Part shown: piece after piece, positions 54,213 through 62,501 of the stretch
Numbering within the stretch: position 1 is the first letter of the stretch
Layout: each line of letters opens with the position of its first letter
Assembly: GCA_014332815.1 (NCBI GenBank)
Contig: JACSZT010000020.1
Coordinates: forward strand, 115,377 to 179,376
Direction: 5' to 3'
DNA from: Weissella confusa
Lineage (GTDB): Bacteria > Bacillota > Bacilli > Lactobacillales > Lactobacillaceae
DNA length: 64,000 nt
Position numbers and translations under genes: made by a program
The notes under the pieces: generated by a model
What the model was told of the DNA's origin: nothing
What the model saw: the letters and a program-made list of their open reading frames with translations, nothing else
Database searches by the model: none

Positions 54213-55266
54213 TTGCTTGATCAAGCTCTGTGCTAATCATTGCATCAATCTTTTCCATGTGTTGACCTGATTTATTAAGCAGCTCTGACATGTTTTTAAG
54301 GTGCTCATCAAATGCTTTTTGCTCTTTTATTTTACGCTCTGACTTTGCATCCTCTACACGTTGGGCGACAATTGAGTCGGCTTCCTTTGTGAACTCAATG
54401 CTGTTGTCTTTACCGAACTTTACCTTCAACGAAAAACCTTTTTTACTTCGGAGAGTCACCAAGGCTAATAAGAAAATTCCTACCATTGATGTAATGGCCA
54501 AGATTAGTTGAACGTCACCCTCTGATTGGACGTTTGACTTAATAACAACTTCTTGTTCCGGCTCCAATTCCGCGTGTGCTTCAACTAGGTTGTAAGTAAA
54601 TCCTGTATAATCACGGCCACTAACATCAGTCTTCTGACCCACATGGAAAGTTAGAAAAATCTGATTATTTGATACATAAGCGTCATAGCTTGCACGTAAA
54701 ATGTACGGAGCATATTTGTTGATATTACTCAATGTTTGTTGAGTATAAATCATTTTGTATAGAGCTGAGTCGGCTTTTGACCTTGAAAATTGTTTTAGAT
54801 ATTGAACTTTAATGCGTTTTTTATATGGTGAATTAATTCTTCCAGCAACTTTTTCTATGGATGAAATTTGGTCATCAGTCATCTCGTATGGAGCACCAAT
54901 CACAATTCCTAGTGCGAAACGCTCAGATGATTGACTGGGAACCAAAATGTAATCACCAGGTGCAATTTCAGTAGTAAAGCGGCGGAGTTGTCCGACCCAC
55001 GATGTGTATGTGCCTGATGCAATTTTTGAACCGTTTGCTTTTGTAGGTTTACGCTCTGCGAATAGATCTCTCAATTGCTCGTTCGAACTGTTAGATACTT
55101 CCTCTAAACTGACTTCATCAAATCCAACTCCGGCGTATTGATTTGCAATGAAATCATCGAAGTAGTCGCCGCCTTGTGCGCGAATAAGCCAGTAGTTCGC
55201 GGTACTACTAATATTTGGTAACGCTGTAGTAATGTCATTCAAATTGTCAATTAATAGCTCATCCAT
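54172..55266 (-). CDS. Membrane-anchored protein with PUA/EVE-like N-terminal domain; candidate phage-defence effector
   Basis: A 364-residue protein. Residues 24-160 follow the pattern known from the N-termini of some Mrr-type restriction enzymes: NYWLIRAQGGDYFDDF, then GVGFDEV, SWVGQLRRFTTEIAPGD and ILVPSQSSERFALG. This pattern fits a PUA-like nucleic-acid or nucleotide sensor. There is no nuclease domain; instead one TM helix (252-272) and a coiled-coil tail (about 290-350) follow. ATG 55266 is 8 nt after AAAGGA. It sits in the lysogeny arm. Function as an exclusion or abortive-infection protein is inferred from architecture and place. Confidence 0.72.
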   Translation of the reverse strand: MDELLIDNLNDITTALPNISSTANYWLIRAQGGDYFDDFIANQYAGVGFDEVSLEEVSNSSNEQLRDLFAERKPTKANGSKIASGTYTSWVGQLRRFTTEIAPGDYILVPSQSSERFALGIVIGAPYEMTDDQISSIEKVAGRINSPYKKRIKVQYLKQFSRSKADSALYKMIYTQQTLSNINKYAPYILRASYDAYVSNNQIFLTFHVGQKTDVSGRDYTGFTYNLVEAHAELEPEQEVVIKSNVQSEGDVQLILAITSMVGIFLLALVTLRSKKGFSLKVKFGKDNSIEFTKEADSIVAQRVEDAKSERKIKEQKAFDEHLKNMSELLNKSGQHMEKIDAMISTELDQATKKAGLSNTDKDV

Positions 55267-55341
55267 AATAATTTTCCTTTCACGCCTCACTCAATCGGAG
55301 TGGGGATTTTTATGTATCCCGCAAAAGCGGGGGTTAATTAA

Positions 55342-55938
55342 TTAGTTAAGTGAAGATGAGCTCTTCATACTTAGCAAGTATGATCCGTCCTGTTGTTGAA
55401 TGAATGACAAATCAACTGACTCGTATGAACCGTTTGAAGTCATCTTTGACCAGCCTGCATTACGCATAGTGTAGTCACCAGATTGAGTATCGCTTGAAGT
55501 CTTTGGCTTACCGTACTTAGCCACAATTTCCTCGTAGTTGGCACCACCGACACCAGTTAATGAATCACCAACAGTTAAGGCATCAAAGTCAGCCTTAGTC
55601 CACTTGAAGTTATCCGCTTCCTTCTTATCTGATGAGCTCATTGCAGAACTGACACCACTAGAAACAGCCTTACCAGCATGATCTACGGCCTTGCTGTACA
55701 TGCTTTGCGTAGCCAAAACAATGATGATAGAAACGATAGCAAGGATGGTTGACACCAAAGCAATCGTTTTCTTGTTCTTGCGGTTGATAATCAACGCAAT
55801 TACACCAAGGATGATACCGATGACAGCGAACACTGCGGCGATGTTGTTAACGATTGGAACCCATGACAATACCAAACCCAAGATAGCGAAAACTAGTGCA
55901 ATAATACCAACTAGTTTCTTTTCGTTAGTCTTTTCCAT
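55342..55938 (-). CDS. Membrane protein with DUF4190-like and DUF3862-like parts
   Basis: A 198-residue protein. Three hydrophobic helices cover residues 8-85 (first LVGIIALVFAILGLVLSW), followed by a Ser/Ala linker and an external domain from about 108 (KWTKADFDALTVGDSLTGVG, YEEIVAKYGKP), similar to the BLIP/DUF3862 group. In Gram-positive phages such lysogeny-arm membrane or surface proteins often block superinfection (for example Ltp), which is the likely but unproven role here. Each gene in this arm has its own short gap with a ribosome site. Confidence 0.72.
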   Translation of the reverse strand: MEKTNEKKLVGIIALVFAILGLVLSWVPIVNNIAAVFAVIGIILGVIALIINRKNKKTIALVSTILAIVSIIIVLATQSMYSKAVDHAGKAVSSGVSSAMSSSDKKEADNFKWTKADFDALTVGDSLTGVGGANYEEIVAKYGKPKTSSDTQSGDYTMRNAGWSKMTSNGSYESVDLSFIQQQDGSYLLSMKSSSSLN

Positions 55939-56047
55939 TATGGAAACTCCCTAAAATAGCTTTTAACGTCGATCCTTTCTGGACGTGTGTTGATCAATTA
56001 TAATCGACTGTTAAAAAGAACTTCCTATTTAGGAAGATAGCTCCTTT

Positions 56048-56419
56048 TTAGTCTTCTGCTTCAACGCTATCAAATTTTTTAATAGATGATAGAAATAAAG
56101 AACCACCGATAATGGCAAGAATTCCGCCAATCCACCCCAAAAAGGGGATAATAGCAATCGATCCACCAACGATCATTAAAACGCTAGGGGCATTGGAAAC
56201 TACTGAAGAATTTTTAAACTGTACTACTCCCACAATCCCAAGAACAAAAATAGCTACTTTAATCATGAAAAATGCTAGGATAGCGAGATTTGCTGCCATC
56301 ATATTTTGATTCAAAGTGGCTGCTACAGTGATGGGCGTAGCGAACAATAGAAAAATTCCACCGCCTAGACCGACAATACCGTTTGCATTAGCTAAACTTT
56401 TCAACTTTTTTGAGTCCAT
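56048..56419 (-). CDS. Small polytopic membrane protein, 123 aa
   Basis: Four hydrophobic helices between residues 8 and 110 and an acidic end (DSVEAED). The start ATG 56419 is 11 nt from AAGGAG; a TTG at 56425 is 5 nt from it, so either is possible. It lies among other accessory membrane genes of the lysogeny arm; family not recognised. Confidence 0.65.
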   Translation of the reverse strand: MDSKKLKSLANANGIVGLGGGIFLLFATPITVAATLNQNMMAANLAILAFFMIKVAIFVLGIVGVVQFKNSSVVSNAPSVLMIVGGSIAIIPFLGWIGGILAIIGGSLFLSSIKKFDSVEAED

Positions 56420-56495
56420 AAACAAACATACTCCTTAGCTTTTAACGTGACTCCTATCTGCACGTATATGTATGCCACCTTAACGGGTGGCTTTT

Positions 56496-56861
56496 TTAAT
56501 CTATCTCAATGCCTTTTTCTCTCAAATTTTCAATACACTCAATTAAATATATTTTGTCGTGCTCGGGGTAAATTGGAGAAGTCAAAACTTCACTTGATAG
56601 TGAAGTATAAGCAGCTTCCTTAGCTCCACGGTACAAGGGGTCTAACCATAATTCGTTAGGTTTATACCCGCGACTTAACATCTCATTCATTACTAATTGG
56701 TGATATTGAAATAGTTTGTATGGTGAGTGGTCAAAGACGTAATTCACAGTTGCATGCTTCTTGCCCCAACCACCGCCACGAAGTGCACAACACTCTCTAT
56801 GTTGCCCCAGCAATTGCTGACGAGGGAGTTTTGGGATTAAAGATTCGTGCCACAATCTCAT
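56496..56861 (-). CDS. Pyrimidine-dimer DNA glycosylase/endonuclease V-like protein
   Basis: A 121-residue protein matching the TIGR02328 group related to T4 endonuclease V: start MRLWHESLIPKLPRQQLLG, then QHRECCALRGGGWGKKH and YKLFQYHQLVMNEM. T4 endonuclease V removes UV-induced thymine dimers; here the gene is in the lysogeny arm and could be expressed with CI, helping the lysogen survive UV. Enzyme activity has not been shown for all family members. Confidence 0.85.
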   Translation of the reverse strand: MRLWHESLIPKLPRQQLLGQHRECCALRGGGWGKKHATVNYVFDHSPYKLFQYHQLVMNEMLSRGYKPNELWLDPLYRGAKEAAYTSLSSEVLTSPIYPEHDKIYLIECIENLREKGIEID

Positions 56862-56892
56862 ATTAATAACTCCTTTCTAAATAACGTGGTTA

Positions 56893-57489
56893 CTACGTCC
56901 AATTTTTAAAGAAGTAAAGATAGATAAAATCAACTATTGCGAAACCAACTATCAATGAAGCAGCTACGTATTTAAAATAAGCTTCTTTCAACTTAAAGTA
57001 AGCATATAGAGATATAGAGATTAGCAATAGTAATGTGTTGATAATGATTAAAATTGTACGTAGCAAACGAATTCCTCGCTTTCGTGCTTGCATAACCGCT
57101 TCGCGGGCCATATCTTCAAAGTGCGATTGCAAGCCAAGATAGTTCATAAAGTCCAGCCAATTTCTACTTTCTACCGGGACATCATCAAACCAAAATGAAG
57201 CAATCATGCGTATTGCTTGTACATTGGCTGCACGTTCTGAAACTCTCATTATGTAAGGCGAAAAGTTATAAACTGCATCCGATTCCGTGTCACCATAAAG
57301 CAGGTGAGCTAGTTCATGAGCTAATCTGAACTCATATGCATACTGCGTACTTGAATTCGGATTCATGATGATCATAGATAAAAATGGTATTGCCATATCT
57401 GGACCATCGTCTTTTGTCTCAACATTAGAAACAGTTATATCATTCCGTCTTGCCACGTTGAGAAGATATTCTCTTAATTCTTTCATCAT
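56893..57489 (-). CDS. ImmA/IrrE-type metallopeptidase with membrane helices
   Basis: A 198-residue protein with the zinc motif HELAH (residues 58-62) followed by GDTESDA. In ICEBs1 and phages, ImmA cuts the CI-like repressor to induce the element. Two hydrophobic helices near residues 150-165 and 172-190 follow, so this version is membrane-bound, which is unusual. Its start overlaps the stop of the repressor gene (ATGATGA), so the pair is co-translated. Confidence 0.9.
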   Translation of the reverse strand: MMKELREYLLNVARRNDITVSNVETKDDGPDMAIPFLSMIIMNPNSSTQYAYEFRLAHELAHLLYGDTESDAVYNFSPYIMRVSERAANVQAIRMIASFWFDDVPVESRNWLDFMNYLGLQSHFEDMAREAVMQARKRGIRLLRTILIIINTLLLLISISLYAYFKLKEAYFKYVAASLIVGFAIVDFIYLYFFKNWT

Positions 57490-57830
57490 TCACCAAGCAT
57501 CAACTTAGCCATTTCGTACAACTTGATTTTTTGTTCATCAGTTAGTTCTTTACCTTCAAAGCGAAGAGTAGGGCCTAACTTGTCTAAGACTTCTTCAAGA
57601 TCCACGGGCATGTCGTCCTTCTTATTACTGTGCATCTCATCAGTGTTACCTAATAGGTAGTCTACTGATACGCCGAGGACGTCTGCCACGGCTTGCACAT
57701 TATCAGTTCGGGGTGTTTTATTTTTCCAAGAGTATATAGCGTTTTCGCTTAATCCAACTTGTTTAGCCAGATTTTTAAGGTTAGTACCACGTAATTTCGC
57801 TGTTTCTTTTATTCGTTCAAATACAGTCAT
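57486..57830 (-). CDS. CI-like phage repressor (XRE family)
   Basis: A 114-residue repressor with an N-terminal Cro/CI HTH (residues 5-60; LKNLAKQVGLSENAIYSWKN, ADVLGVSVDYLLG) and a short acidic tail without the LexA-type self-cleavage domain. Inactivation would therefore rely on the neighbouring ImmA. It faces the cro-like gene across the operator region. Confidence 0.92.
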   Translation of the reverse strand: MTVFERIKETAKLRGTNLKNLAKQVGLSENAIYSWKNKTPRTDNVQAVADVLGVSVDYLLGNTDEMHSNKKDDMPVDLEEVLDKLGPTLRFEGKELTDEQKIKLYEMAKLMLGE

Positions 57831-57862
57831 ATCAAAGCTCCATTGAGATTTGATGAAATAAA

Positions 57863-57870
57863 AGTATTCT
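57863..57870. promoter_or_regulatory. Operator 1 (half) of lysogeny switch
   Basis: AGTATTCTAAAG, one half-site matching the others in the control region, near the repressor start. Confidence 0.5.
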
Positions 57871-57886
57871 AAAGTTGTTTTTGTTG

Positions 57887-57915
57887 TTGACGAAAGTATT
57901 CTTTAGAATTATAGT
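57887..57915 (+). promoter_or_regulatory. Rightward promoter with operator in its spacer
   Basis: TTGACG (57887-57892), 17 nt, TATAGT (57910-57915). The operator GTATTCTTTAGAATTA (57896-57911) fills the spacer. The transcript would have a 170-nt leader before the cro-like gene. Confidence 0.65.
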
Positions 57916-58026
57916 TAATTCATCGAGTTAAACAGCAAGCAAAAATAACTTAAATATCAATTGCTTTTGGACGAGCTAACGTTGATATATAGGTTTTTGC
58001 ATTGCTTATTTTTCTATGCCTTTATT

Positions 58027-58042
58027 GTATTCTTTAGAATAC
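58027..58042. promoter_or_regulatory. Operator 3 of lysogeny switch
   Basis: GTATTC-TTTA-GAATAC, a perfect inverted repeat, 52 nt before the cro-like start. Confidence 0.75.
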
Positions 58043-58093
58043 TTAAAGTCAAGATAACTCTAATTTAACTTCATAAACAAGGAGGAAACACAT

Positions 58094-58321
58094 ATGAGTG
58101 TTAAGGAAGCGCGTCGTACTTTAAAGCGAGCGTATAGTGATTTTCAATTTCATTTAGATGAAAACGAAGTATCTCGGAAAGAACTTGCGGAGGTAATCGG
58201 AACATCGGAACAATATGTATCTCGTTTGGTTAATGGCCGTGAAGATAGCAAGGCAGCTAAGGAAAAGCTACGTAAATTGTTTGAATATACCGGATACCAC
58301 GGTGACAACTGGCTGGCATAA
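58094..58321 (+). CDS. Cro-like XRE DNA-binding protein, 75 aa
   Basis: Small HTH protein (SRKELAEVIGTSEQYVSRLVNG at about residues 27-49) in the position of Cro, directly after the operator region. AAGGAGG lies 8 nt before the start. It begins the early lytic operon. Confidence 0.85.
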   Translation: MSVKEARRTLKRAYSDFQFHLDENEVSRKELAEVIGTSEQYVSRLVNGREDSKAAKEKLRKLFEYTGYHGDNWLA

Positions 58322-58340
58322 ATATAAAGGAGAAATAAAC

Positions 58341-59087
58341 ATGACAAACGAACTAATTAAGGTTCAAACGAACCAAGAAGGTGAGCAACGGGTTAGCGCT
58401 CGTGAACTATATAAGGAGTTGGGGGTCAAAACTCGTTTCAGCCTTTGGGTAGATCAAAACTTTAAGATGTTTGTTGAAGGTGTTGATTTTACAAGTGTAG
58501 TTACAACTACGGTTGTTAATAATGGAGCTATTCGTCAATTAGATGATTTCAGTTTAACAACTGATATGGCTAAGAACGTAGCGATGATGTCTAAGACAGC
58601 TAAGAGCCAAGAAATTCGAGACTACTTCATCGCAGTTGAAAAAGAACACAAGGCGTTGATGTCAGACCCACGTATTCAAATGGCAATGGGCTTGAAGTCA
58701 GCTCAACTGATGTTAGACCACAAGGACAAGATCATCGCAGAGATGACGCCTAAGGCTTTGTTTGCTGACGCAGTGTCAGCTAGTCAGTCATCAATTCTGA
58801 TTGGTGAGTTGGCAAAGTTGCTTAAGCAAAACGGCGTAGATATGGGACAGAACCGTTTGTTCGGTTATCTCCGTGAAAATGGCTATCTGGTTAAGCGACA
58901 AGGTTCAGACCGGAACATGCCAACACAGAAGAGCATGGAGCTTGGTTTGTTTGAGATTAAGGAACATAACCACATCAATTCTAATGGTGTGAACGTGACA
59001 ACAAAGACACCAAAGGTCACTGGTAAGGGACAGCAATATTTCATTAACAAATTCTTGGGTGATGGGAAATATCAATTGGAGGCATAG
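58341..59087 (+). CDS. Phage antirepressor (AntA/AntB N-terminal domain and KilA-C)
   Basis: A 248-residue protein. Residues 1-85 form an AntA/AntB domain (RVSARELYKELGVKTRFSLW, then TTDMAKNVAMMSKTAKSQEIR) and residues 130-245 an ANT/KilA-C domain (ILIGELAKLLKQNGVDMGQN, LFGYLRENGYLV). Antirepressors of this kind favour the lytic cycle by binding the repressor. The start at 58341 follows AAAGGAG; an earlier reading from 58215 overlaps the cro-like gene without a ribosome site. Confidence 0.93.
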   Translation: MTNELIKVQTNQEGEQRVSARELYKELGVKTRFSLWVDQNFKMFVEGVDFTSVVTTTVVNNGAIRQLDDFSLTTDMAKNVAMMSKTAKSQEIRDYFIAVEKEHKALMSDPRIQMAMGLKSAQLMLDHKDKIIAEMTPKALFADAVSASQSSILIGELAKLLKQNGVDMGQNRLFGYLRENGYLVKRQGSDRNMPTQKSMELGLFEIKEHNHINSNGVNVTTKTPKVTGKGQQYFINKFLGDGKYQLEA

Positions 59088-59089
59088 AT

Positions 59090-59293
59090 ATGGAAGAAAA
59101 GTTGAAGCCGTTGATTGGTCAGAAGGAAATCGCTGAAGAGGTGTTTGGTCATTCGGTTAATTGGTTTAAAGACCACTTGCGTTTCTCCAAGAAGTTTATG
59201 CAAAACGTACCGAATAAGACGCCTAATGCATACCGACCAACATATTTGCGAAGCGATGCAGAAAGATTTAAGAGGCTGAACGATTGGTATTAG
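59090..59293 (+). CDS. Small phage protein (DUF771-like), 67 aa
   Basis: A short protein with an excisionase-like feel (IGQKEIAEEVFGHSVNWFKDHL, then YLRSDAERFKRL). It starts 3 nt after the antirepressor stop. DUF771 proteins often occupy this place in LAB phages; role unknown. Confidence 0.7.
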   Translation: MEEKLKPLIGQKEIAEEVFGHSVNWFKDHLRFSKKFMQNVPNKTPNAYRPTYLRSDAERFKRLNDWY

Positions 59294-59298
59294 GGTAC

Positions 59299-59421
59299 AT
59301 GATATTCGTCATATTCATATTGGTGATGTTTACAGTATGGTTGTTTGACTTTCTAGACACCCATGAAATTCACCTACGACCATATTGGGAAGAACAACTT
59401 AGAAATGGAGATGAAGAGTAA
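59299..59421 (+). CDS. Small membrane protein, 40 aa
   Basis: One N-terminal hydrophobic helix (MIFVIFILVMFTVWLFDF) followed by a charged tail. Begins 6 nt after the previous stop, with AGGG just upstream, and shares the A of its stop with the next ATG (TAATG). Confidence 0.5.
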   Translation: MIFVIFILVMFTVWLFDFLDTHEIHLRPYWEEQLRNGDEE

Positions 59422-59579
59422 TGGCATATATCGCAATGTGGGCTGCGTTCGGTGGCTTCATTCTATTAATTAGCTTGATCAACTTGTTTGAGTTCGTTAA
59501 GTGGATTTGGTTCAAGCGACTTGGGCCCACGATTTATTACTTAATTACTGGTGATGCTGACGCATTGCCGCGTCGCTAA
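59421..59579 (+). CDS. Small membrane protein, 52 aa
   Basis: One hydrophobic helix (residues 4-32) with a basic tail. It is translationally coupled to the preceding 40-aa ORF through a TAATG overlap. Both are of unknown function. Confidence 0.5.
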   Translation: MAYIAMWAAFGGFILLISLINLFEFVKWIWFKRLGPTIYYLITGDADALPRR

Positions 59580-59710
59580 TAATTTAATATGGGTCGCGCA
59601 TCGCCAGATGCACATCAACCACTTACATGTAATATTTTTTCTCTTACTGTTTGTCTCCTAACAACATGTTGGTGTGTGTCTTGGGGTGTGCGACCCAGAA
59701 AGGAATGGAA

Positions 59711-59977
59711 ATGAACGAGTTTACTCCGGAGATGATTTCACCGAAACAATTGTTTTCAATCTTCATCGTTCAAGGTGTCGAAAACTTGTACGATGAAGAT
59801 CTGGCTGACCAATTAGGAACGAGCGTGACTGCGGTGCACATGATGCGTGAAGCAAAGTTTACTGGCATCTCAATGCCGCCTTGGTTGGCATTGAATGTAC
59901 ATCGTATTTTGTCAGAGAAGCACTCTCTTATTGAATTCACAAAACAAGTATTGGAGGACGATCATGGCGGATTATGA
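59711..59977 (+). CDS. Hypothetical phage protein, 88 aa
   Basis: Soluble protein with a possible HTH (DLADQLGTSVTAVHMMREA). ATG 59711 is 7 nt after AAAGGA; an ATG at 59705 also exists, and a longer reading from 59651 lacks a ribosome site. It overlaps the next gene by 14 nt. Confidence 0.62.
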   Translation: MNEFTPEMISPKQLFSIFIVQGVENLYDEDLADQLGTSVTAVHMMREAKFTGISMPPWLALNVHRILSEKHSLIEFTKQVLEDDHGGL

Positions 59978-60278
59978 TATTGGATCAACAGGTGTTGCGG
60001 ATTTGCATCACAGCTTTGCACCAGATAAGGAGTTTGACATCGAAGCAGAGCGTAAGCGCATTCTGCAACATAACGGTCGTTTGGAACGCCGTACTACTTG
60101 GGTAACGCCTGGTGAAAATCAGGTGAAGAAAGATGAGTACGAAAGTCGGTACCAAGTGTTCAAGAAGATGCAAGACGCAGGTAAATCAGCAAGTGAAATT
60201 GCATCAGCTATTGGAGTGTCTAAGGTGACGCTGTCATCGCTTCGTTATCGTGGACGTTACCAAAAAGAAAACGCCTAA
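59964..60278 (+). CDS. HTH-containing phage protein, 104 aa
   Basis: Charged protein whose last 40 residues form a helix-turn-helix (SASEIASAIGVSKVTLSSLRYR). GGAGG lies 6-7 nt before ATG 59964, inside the previous gene. Possibly a regulator of early genes. Confidence 0.65.
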   Translation: MADYDIGSTGVADLHHSFAPDKEFDIEAERKRILQHNGRLERRTTWVTPGENQVKKDEYESRYQVFKKMQDAGKSASEIASAIGVSKVTLSSLRYRGRYQKENA

Positions 60279-60359
60279 CGGCGGCAACCGTTAAGCGCGA
60301 AAAGGGGTAAATCTGTTTAGGATGATTTACTCCTCCAGAGTACCACAAGGAGGTATGAA

Positions 60360-60503
60360 ATGAAACACGAATTGCAATTAGAAGCGCAAAAACGTATAAA
60401 TCGAGCCTTCAAGGCAGAACAACGGGATAACAATGACGGAACTGTTTCGGAGTTTGAAATGGGCGTTGCCAATGTTCTGAATTGGGTGGCTGACCATGTT
60501 TGA
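60360..60503 (+). CDS. Hypothetical phage protein, 47 aa
   Basis: A helical, acidic 47-residue ORF with AAGGAGG 6 nt upstream of ATG 60360, overlapping the next ORF by 8 nt. Its position and spacing suggest it is real; function unknown. Confidence 0.5.
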   Translation: MKHELQLEAQKRINRAFKAEQRDNNDGTVSEFEMGVANVLNWVADHV

Positions 60504-60678
60504 TGAACTACTTGATCCACATGATGATGAAATACCTTGGGGAGAAGATTTTGAAGGCGAAGAGGTAGCCCAAGGTACAGAAGGTTGGGACACAGATGAA
60601 GGATTTGTTCCAGATGAAAAAGAAAAGCTCAAGTCCTATATGGAATTAGTTGGGCATTGGGCAATAGCGGAGGATTAA
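60496..60678 (+). CDS. Highly acidic phage protein, 60 aa
   Basis: About one third Asp and Glu (DPHDDEIPWGEDFEGEE), with no basic cluster. Such acidic small proteins in early phage operons can mimic DNA, but this is speculation. It begins inside the preceding ORF and ends 1 nt before the ERF gene. Confidence 0.55.
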   Translation: MFDELLDPHDDEIPWGEDFEGEEVAQGTEGWDTDEGFVPDEKEKLKSYMELVGHWAIAED

Positions 60679-60679
60679 A

Positions 60680-61321
60680 ATGTTGCGACGAAATGAATAT
60701 AACCCAGCACCTGAACTGATGGAATCATTGGCGAAAGTGCAATTGAATATGGTGCAACCAACCAAGACTAAGTCAGGTCACTTTGGTAAGTATGCTGACT
60801 TGGCTGATATTGATAGCGCAGTACGACTAGCGATTAAGTCATCTAGTGAGCCGCTAGCTTACACGCAATCAATCAATACCGACATTGATTCCAATGGTAA
60901 GCGTATGGCACAAATAGTTACAACGATTACCCACTCATCTGGTGAGTATATCGATGTGGAAGGCTTGCCTGTTGAGTTTGGTACAACGCCACAACAGATG
61001 TTGGCCAATACAACATATGCACGACGTGGAAGTCTGGCGGCTGCATTCGGAATTGTCGCTGATGATGACGACGACGGTGAGAACATCACGGCATTAAAGC
61101 AAGAGCAAATTAAACACGATAATGTTCGCAAGGCGATCATTGCTAAGTTGAAGGAAGTCTTGAAATCAGTACCAAAAGAGAAGCTGGAGCAGGTGTTCGC
61201 TACTGGAGGTATGACTTCTAAAGACAATAACGATACGCAACTTAACAAGTTGTCAGCCGACAAAGCTTCATTGTTAGCAGGTGCTGCCATATTCGCTAAG
61301 AACGACGCTGGTATCGAGTAA
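60680..61321 (+). CDS. ERF-family single-strand annealing protein
   Basis: A 213-residue protein with ERF signatures: SLAKVQLNMVQPTKTKSGHF, KYADLADID, and NTTYARRGSLAAAFGIVADD. It anneals single strands in phage recombination and genome circularisation. It overlaps the HNH gene by one base (TAATG) and stands just before ssb, the standard recombination module. Confidence 0.92.
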   Translation: MLRRNEYNPAPELMESLAKVQLNMVQPTKTKSGHFGKYADLADIDSAVRLAIKSSSEPLAYTQSINTDIDSNGKRMAQIVTTITHSSGEYIDVEGLPVEFGTTPQQMLANTTYARRGSLAAAFGIVADDDDDGENITALKQEQIKHDNVRKAIIAKLKEVLKSVPKEKLEQVFATGGMTSKDNNDTQLNKLSADKASLLAGAAIFAKNDAGIE

Positions 61322-62043
61322 TGGATATTTGGGGGCGTATCACTAACATCAGCGGCAATAAAGTAACAATGTCGGTGGAAGATGCGCAAGAGCTGGCTAT
61401 GTTGTCACTCTACACCTCAGAAGAACGGCCACAGGCAGTTATTAGCATTGCTGATGAACGCAGTATTAGTCGTGTACAACGAAAAAAAGCATATGCAATT
61501 ATCGGTGAGATAGCGAAGTGGTCAGGATATACACCCGAAGAAACTAAGTGGTGGATGAAATTCTATTATGAAGCAGAAACAGGTGATCAACATTTTTCGT
61601 TTGCTGATACAGATATGACGACAGCACGGACATTTATTTCATACCTGCTTGATTACGCAGTTAAGAACCACATACCGATGTCTAAGAGTGGTTTGGCGTA
61701 TATGGACGATGTAGAAGCCTATATGTATTCATCGTTGAGCCACCGAAGCTGTGTGGTGTGTGGACGCCCTGCTGATGTCCACCACATTGACACAGTTGGA
61801 ATGGGTAATGACCGAAATCTGGTAGACCACCGACAAAAGCATCTAATTGCATTATGCCGAGTTCACCACAATGAAGCACACAACATTGGGTGGCCAGCAT
61901 TTGAACAGAAATATCACGTTAAGGGTATCAAGTTAGACCCTGAAACATTGCAACGTCTTGGAATTATGACGTTCAAGCGAATGGAGGAAATAGACAATGA
62001 TAAATCGCGTCGTATTAGTAGGACGACTAACCAAGGACGTTGA
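61321..62043 (+). CDS. Putative HNHc nuclease
   Basis: A 240-residue protein of the phage HNHc family. The zinc/HNH part lies near residues 140-185: [17 protein letters not shown], then [16 protein letters not shown]. These proteins regularly sit between ERF/RecT and ssb in LAB phages. Its last 47 nt overlap the ssb start. Confidence 0.88.
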   Translation: MDIWGRITNISGNKVTMSVEDAQELAMLSLYTSEERPQAVISIADERSISRVQRKKAYAIIGEIAKWSGYTPEETKWWMKFYYEAETGDQHFSFADTDMTTARTFISYLLDYAVKNHIPMSKSGLAYMDDVEAYMYSSLSHRSCVVCGRPADVHHIDTVGMGNDRNLVDHRQKHLIALCRVHHNEAHNIGWPAFEQKYHVKGIKLDPETLQRLGIMTFKRMEEIDNDKSRRISRTTNQGR

Positions 62044-62491
62044 GTTGCGATACACAACGTCAGGTGCAGCAGCTGGTTCATTTACGCTTGCTGTTAACCG
62101 TCAATTCACTAACTCAAACGGTGAGCGTGAGACGGACTTCATTAATGGGGTTATTTGGCGTAAGTCACCTGAAAACTTTGCCAACTTCACTTCTAAGGGG
62201 TCGTTGGTGGCGGTTGAAGGTCGCTTGCAAACTCGTAACTACGAGAACCAACAAGGCCAACGTGTTTATGTAACGGAAATTGTCGTTGATAACTTCTCAT
62301 TGCTAGAAAGCAAGGCAGAAAGTGAACAGCGACGAAACCAAAGCGGTGGCAATCAGGCACAAGGTGGTTTCAATTCTGCGCCAGCACAAGGTCCATCGAA
62401 TGGTCAGCAACCACAACAAGGTGGATTCACACCTAATCAAATGTACGGTAACGATGCAACTTCGTTTAACGAAGTTGATCTACCATTCTAG
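61997..62491 (+). CDS. ssb: Single-strand DNA-binding protein
   Basis: A 164-residue phage SSB with an OB fold ([36 protein letters not shown]), a Gln/Gly-rich linker and the acidic tip DLPF that recruits replication proteins. GGAGG precedes ATG 61997 within the HNH gene. Confidence 0.95.
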   Translation: MINRVVLVGRLTKDVELRYTTSGAAAGSFTLAVNRQFTNSNGERETDFINGVIWRKSPENFANFTSKGSLVAVEGRLQTRNYENQQGQRVYVTEIVVDNFSLLESKAESEQRRNQSGGNQAQGGFNSAPAQGPSNGQQPQQGGFTPNQMYGNDATSFNEVDLPF

Positions 62492-62501
62492 GCGGTGAGA
62501 T

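Noticed and set aside
52485..57990. The 12-mer AACGTTGATATA occurs both next to asnS (52485-52496) and in the lysogeny control region (57979-57990).
   Set aside because: A second attachment core would be expected at the far end of the prophage and not inside it; most likely chance in AT-rich DNA.
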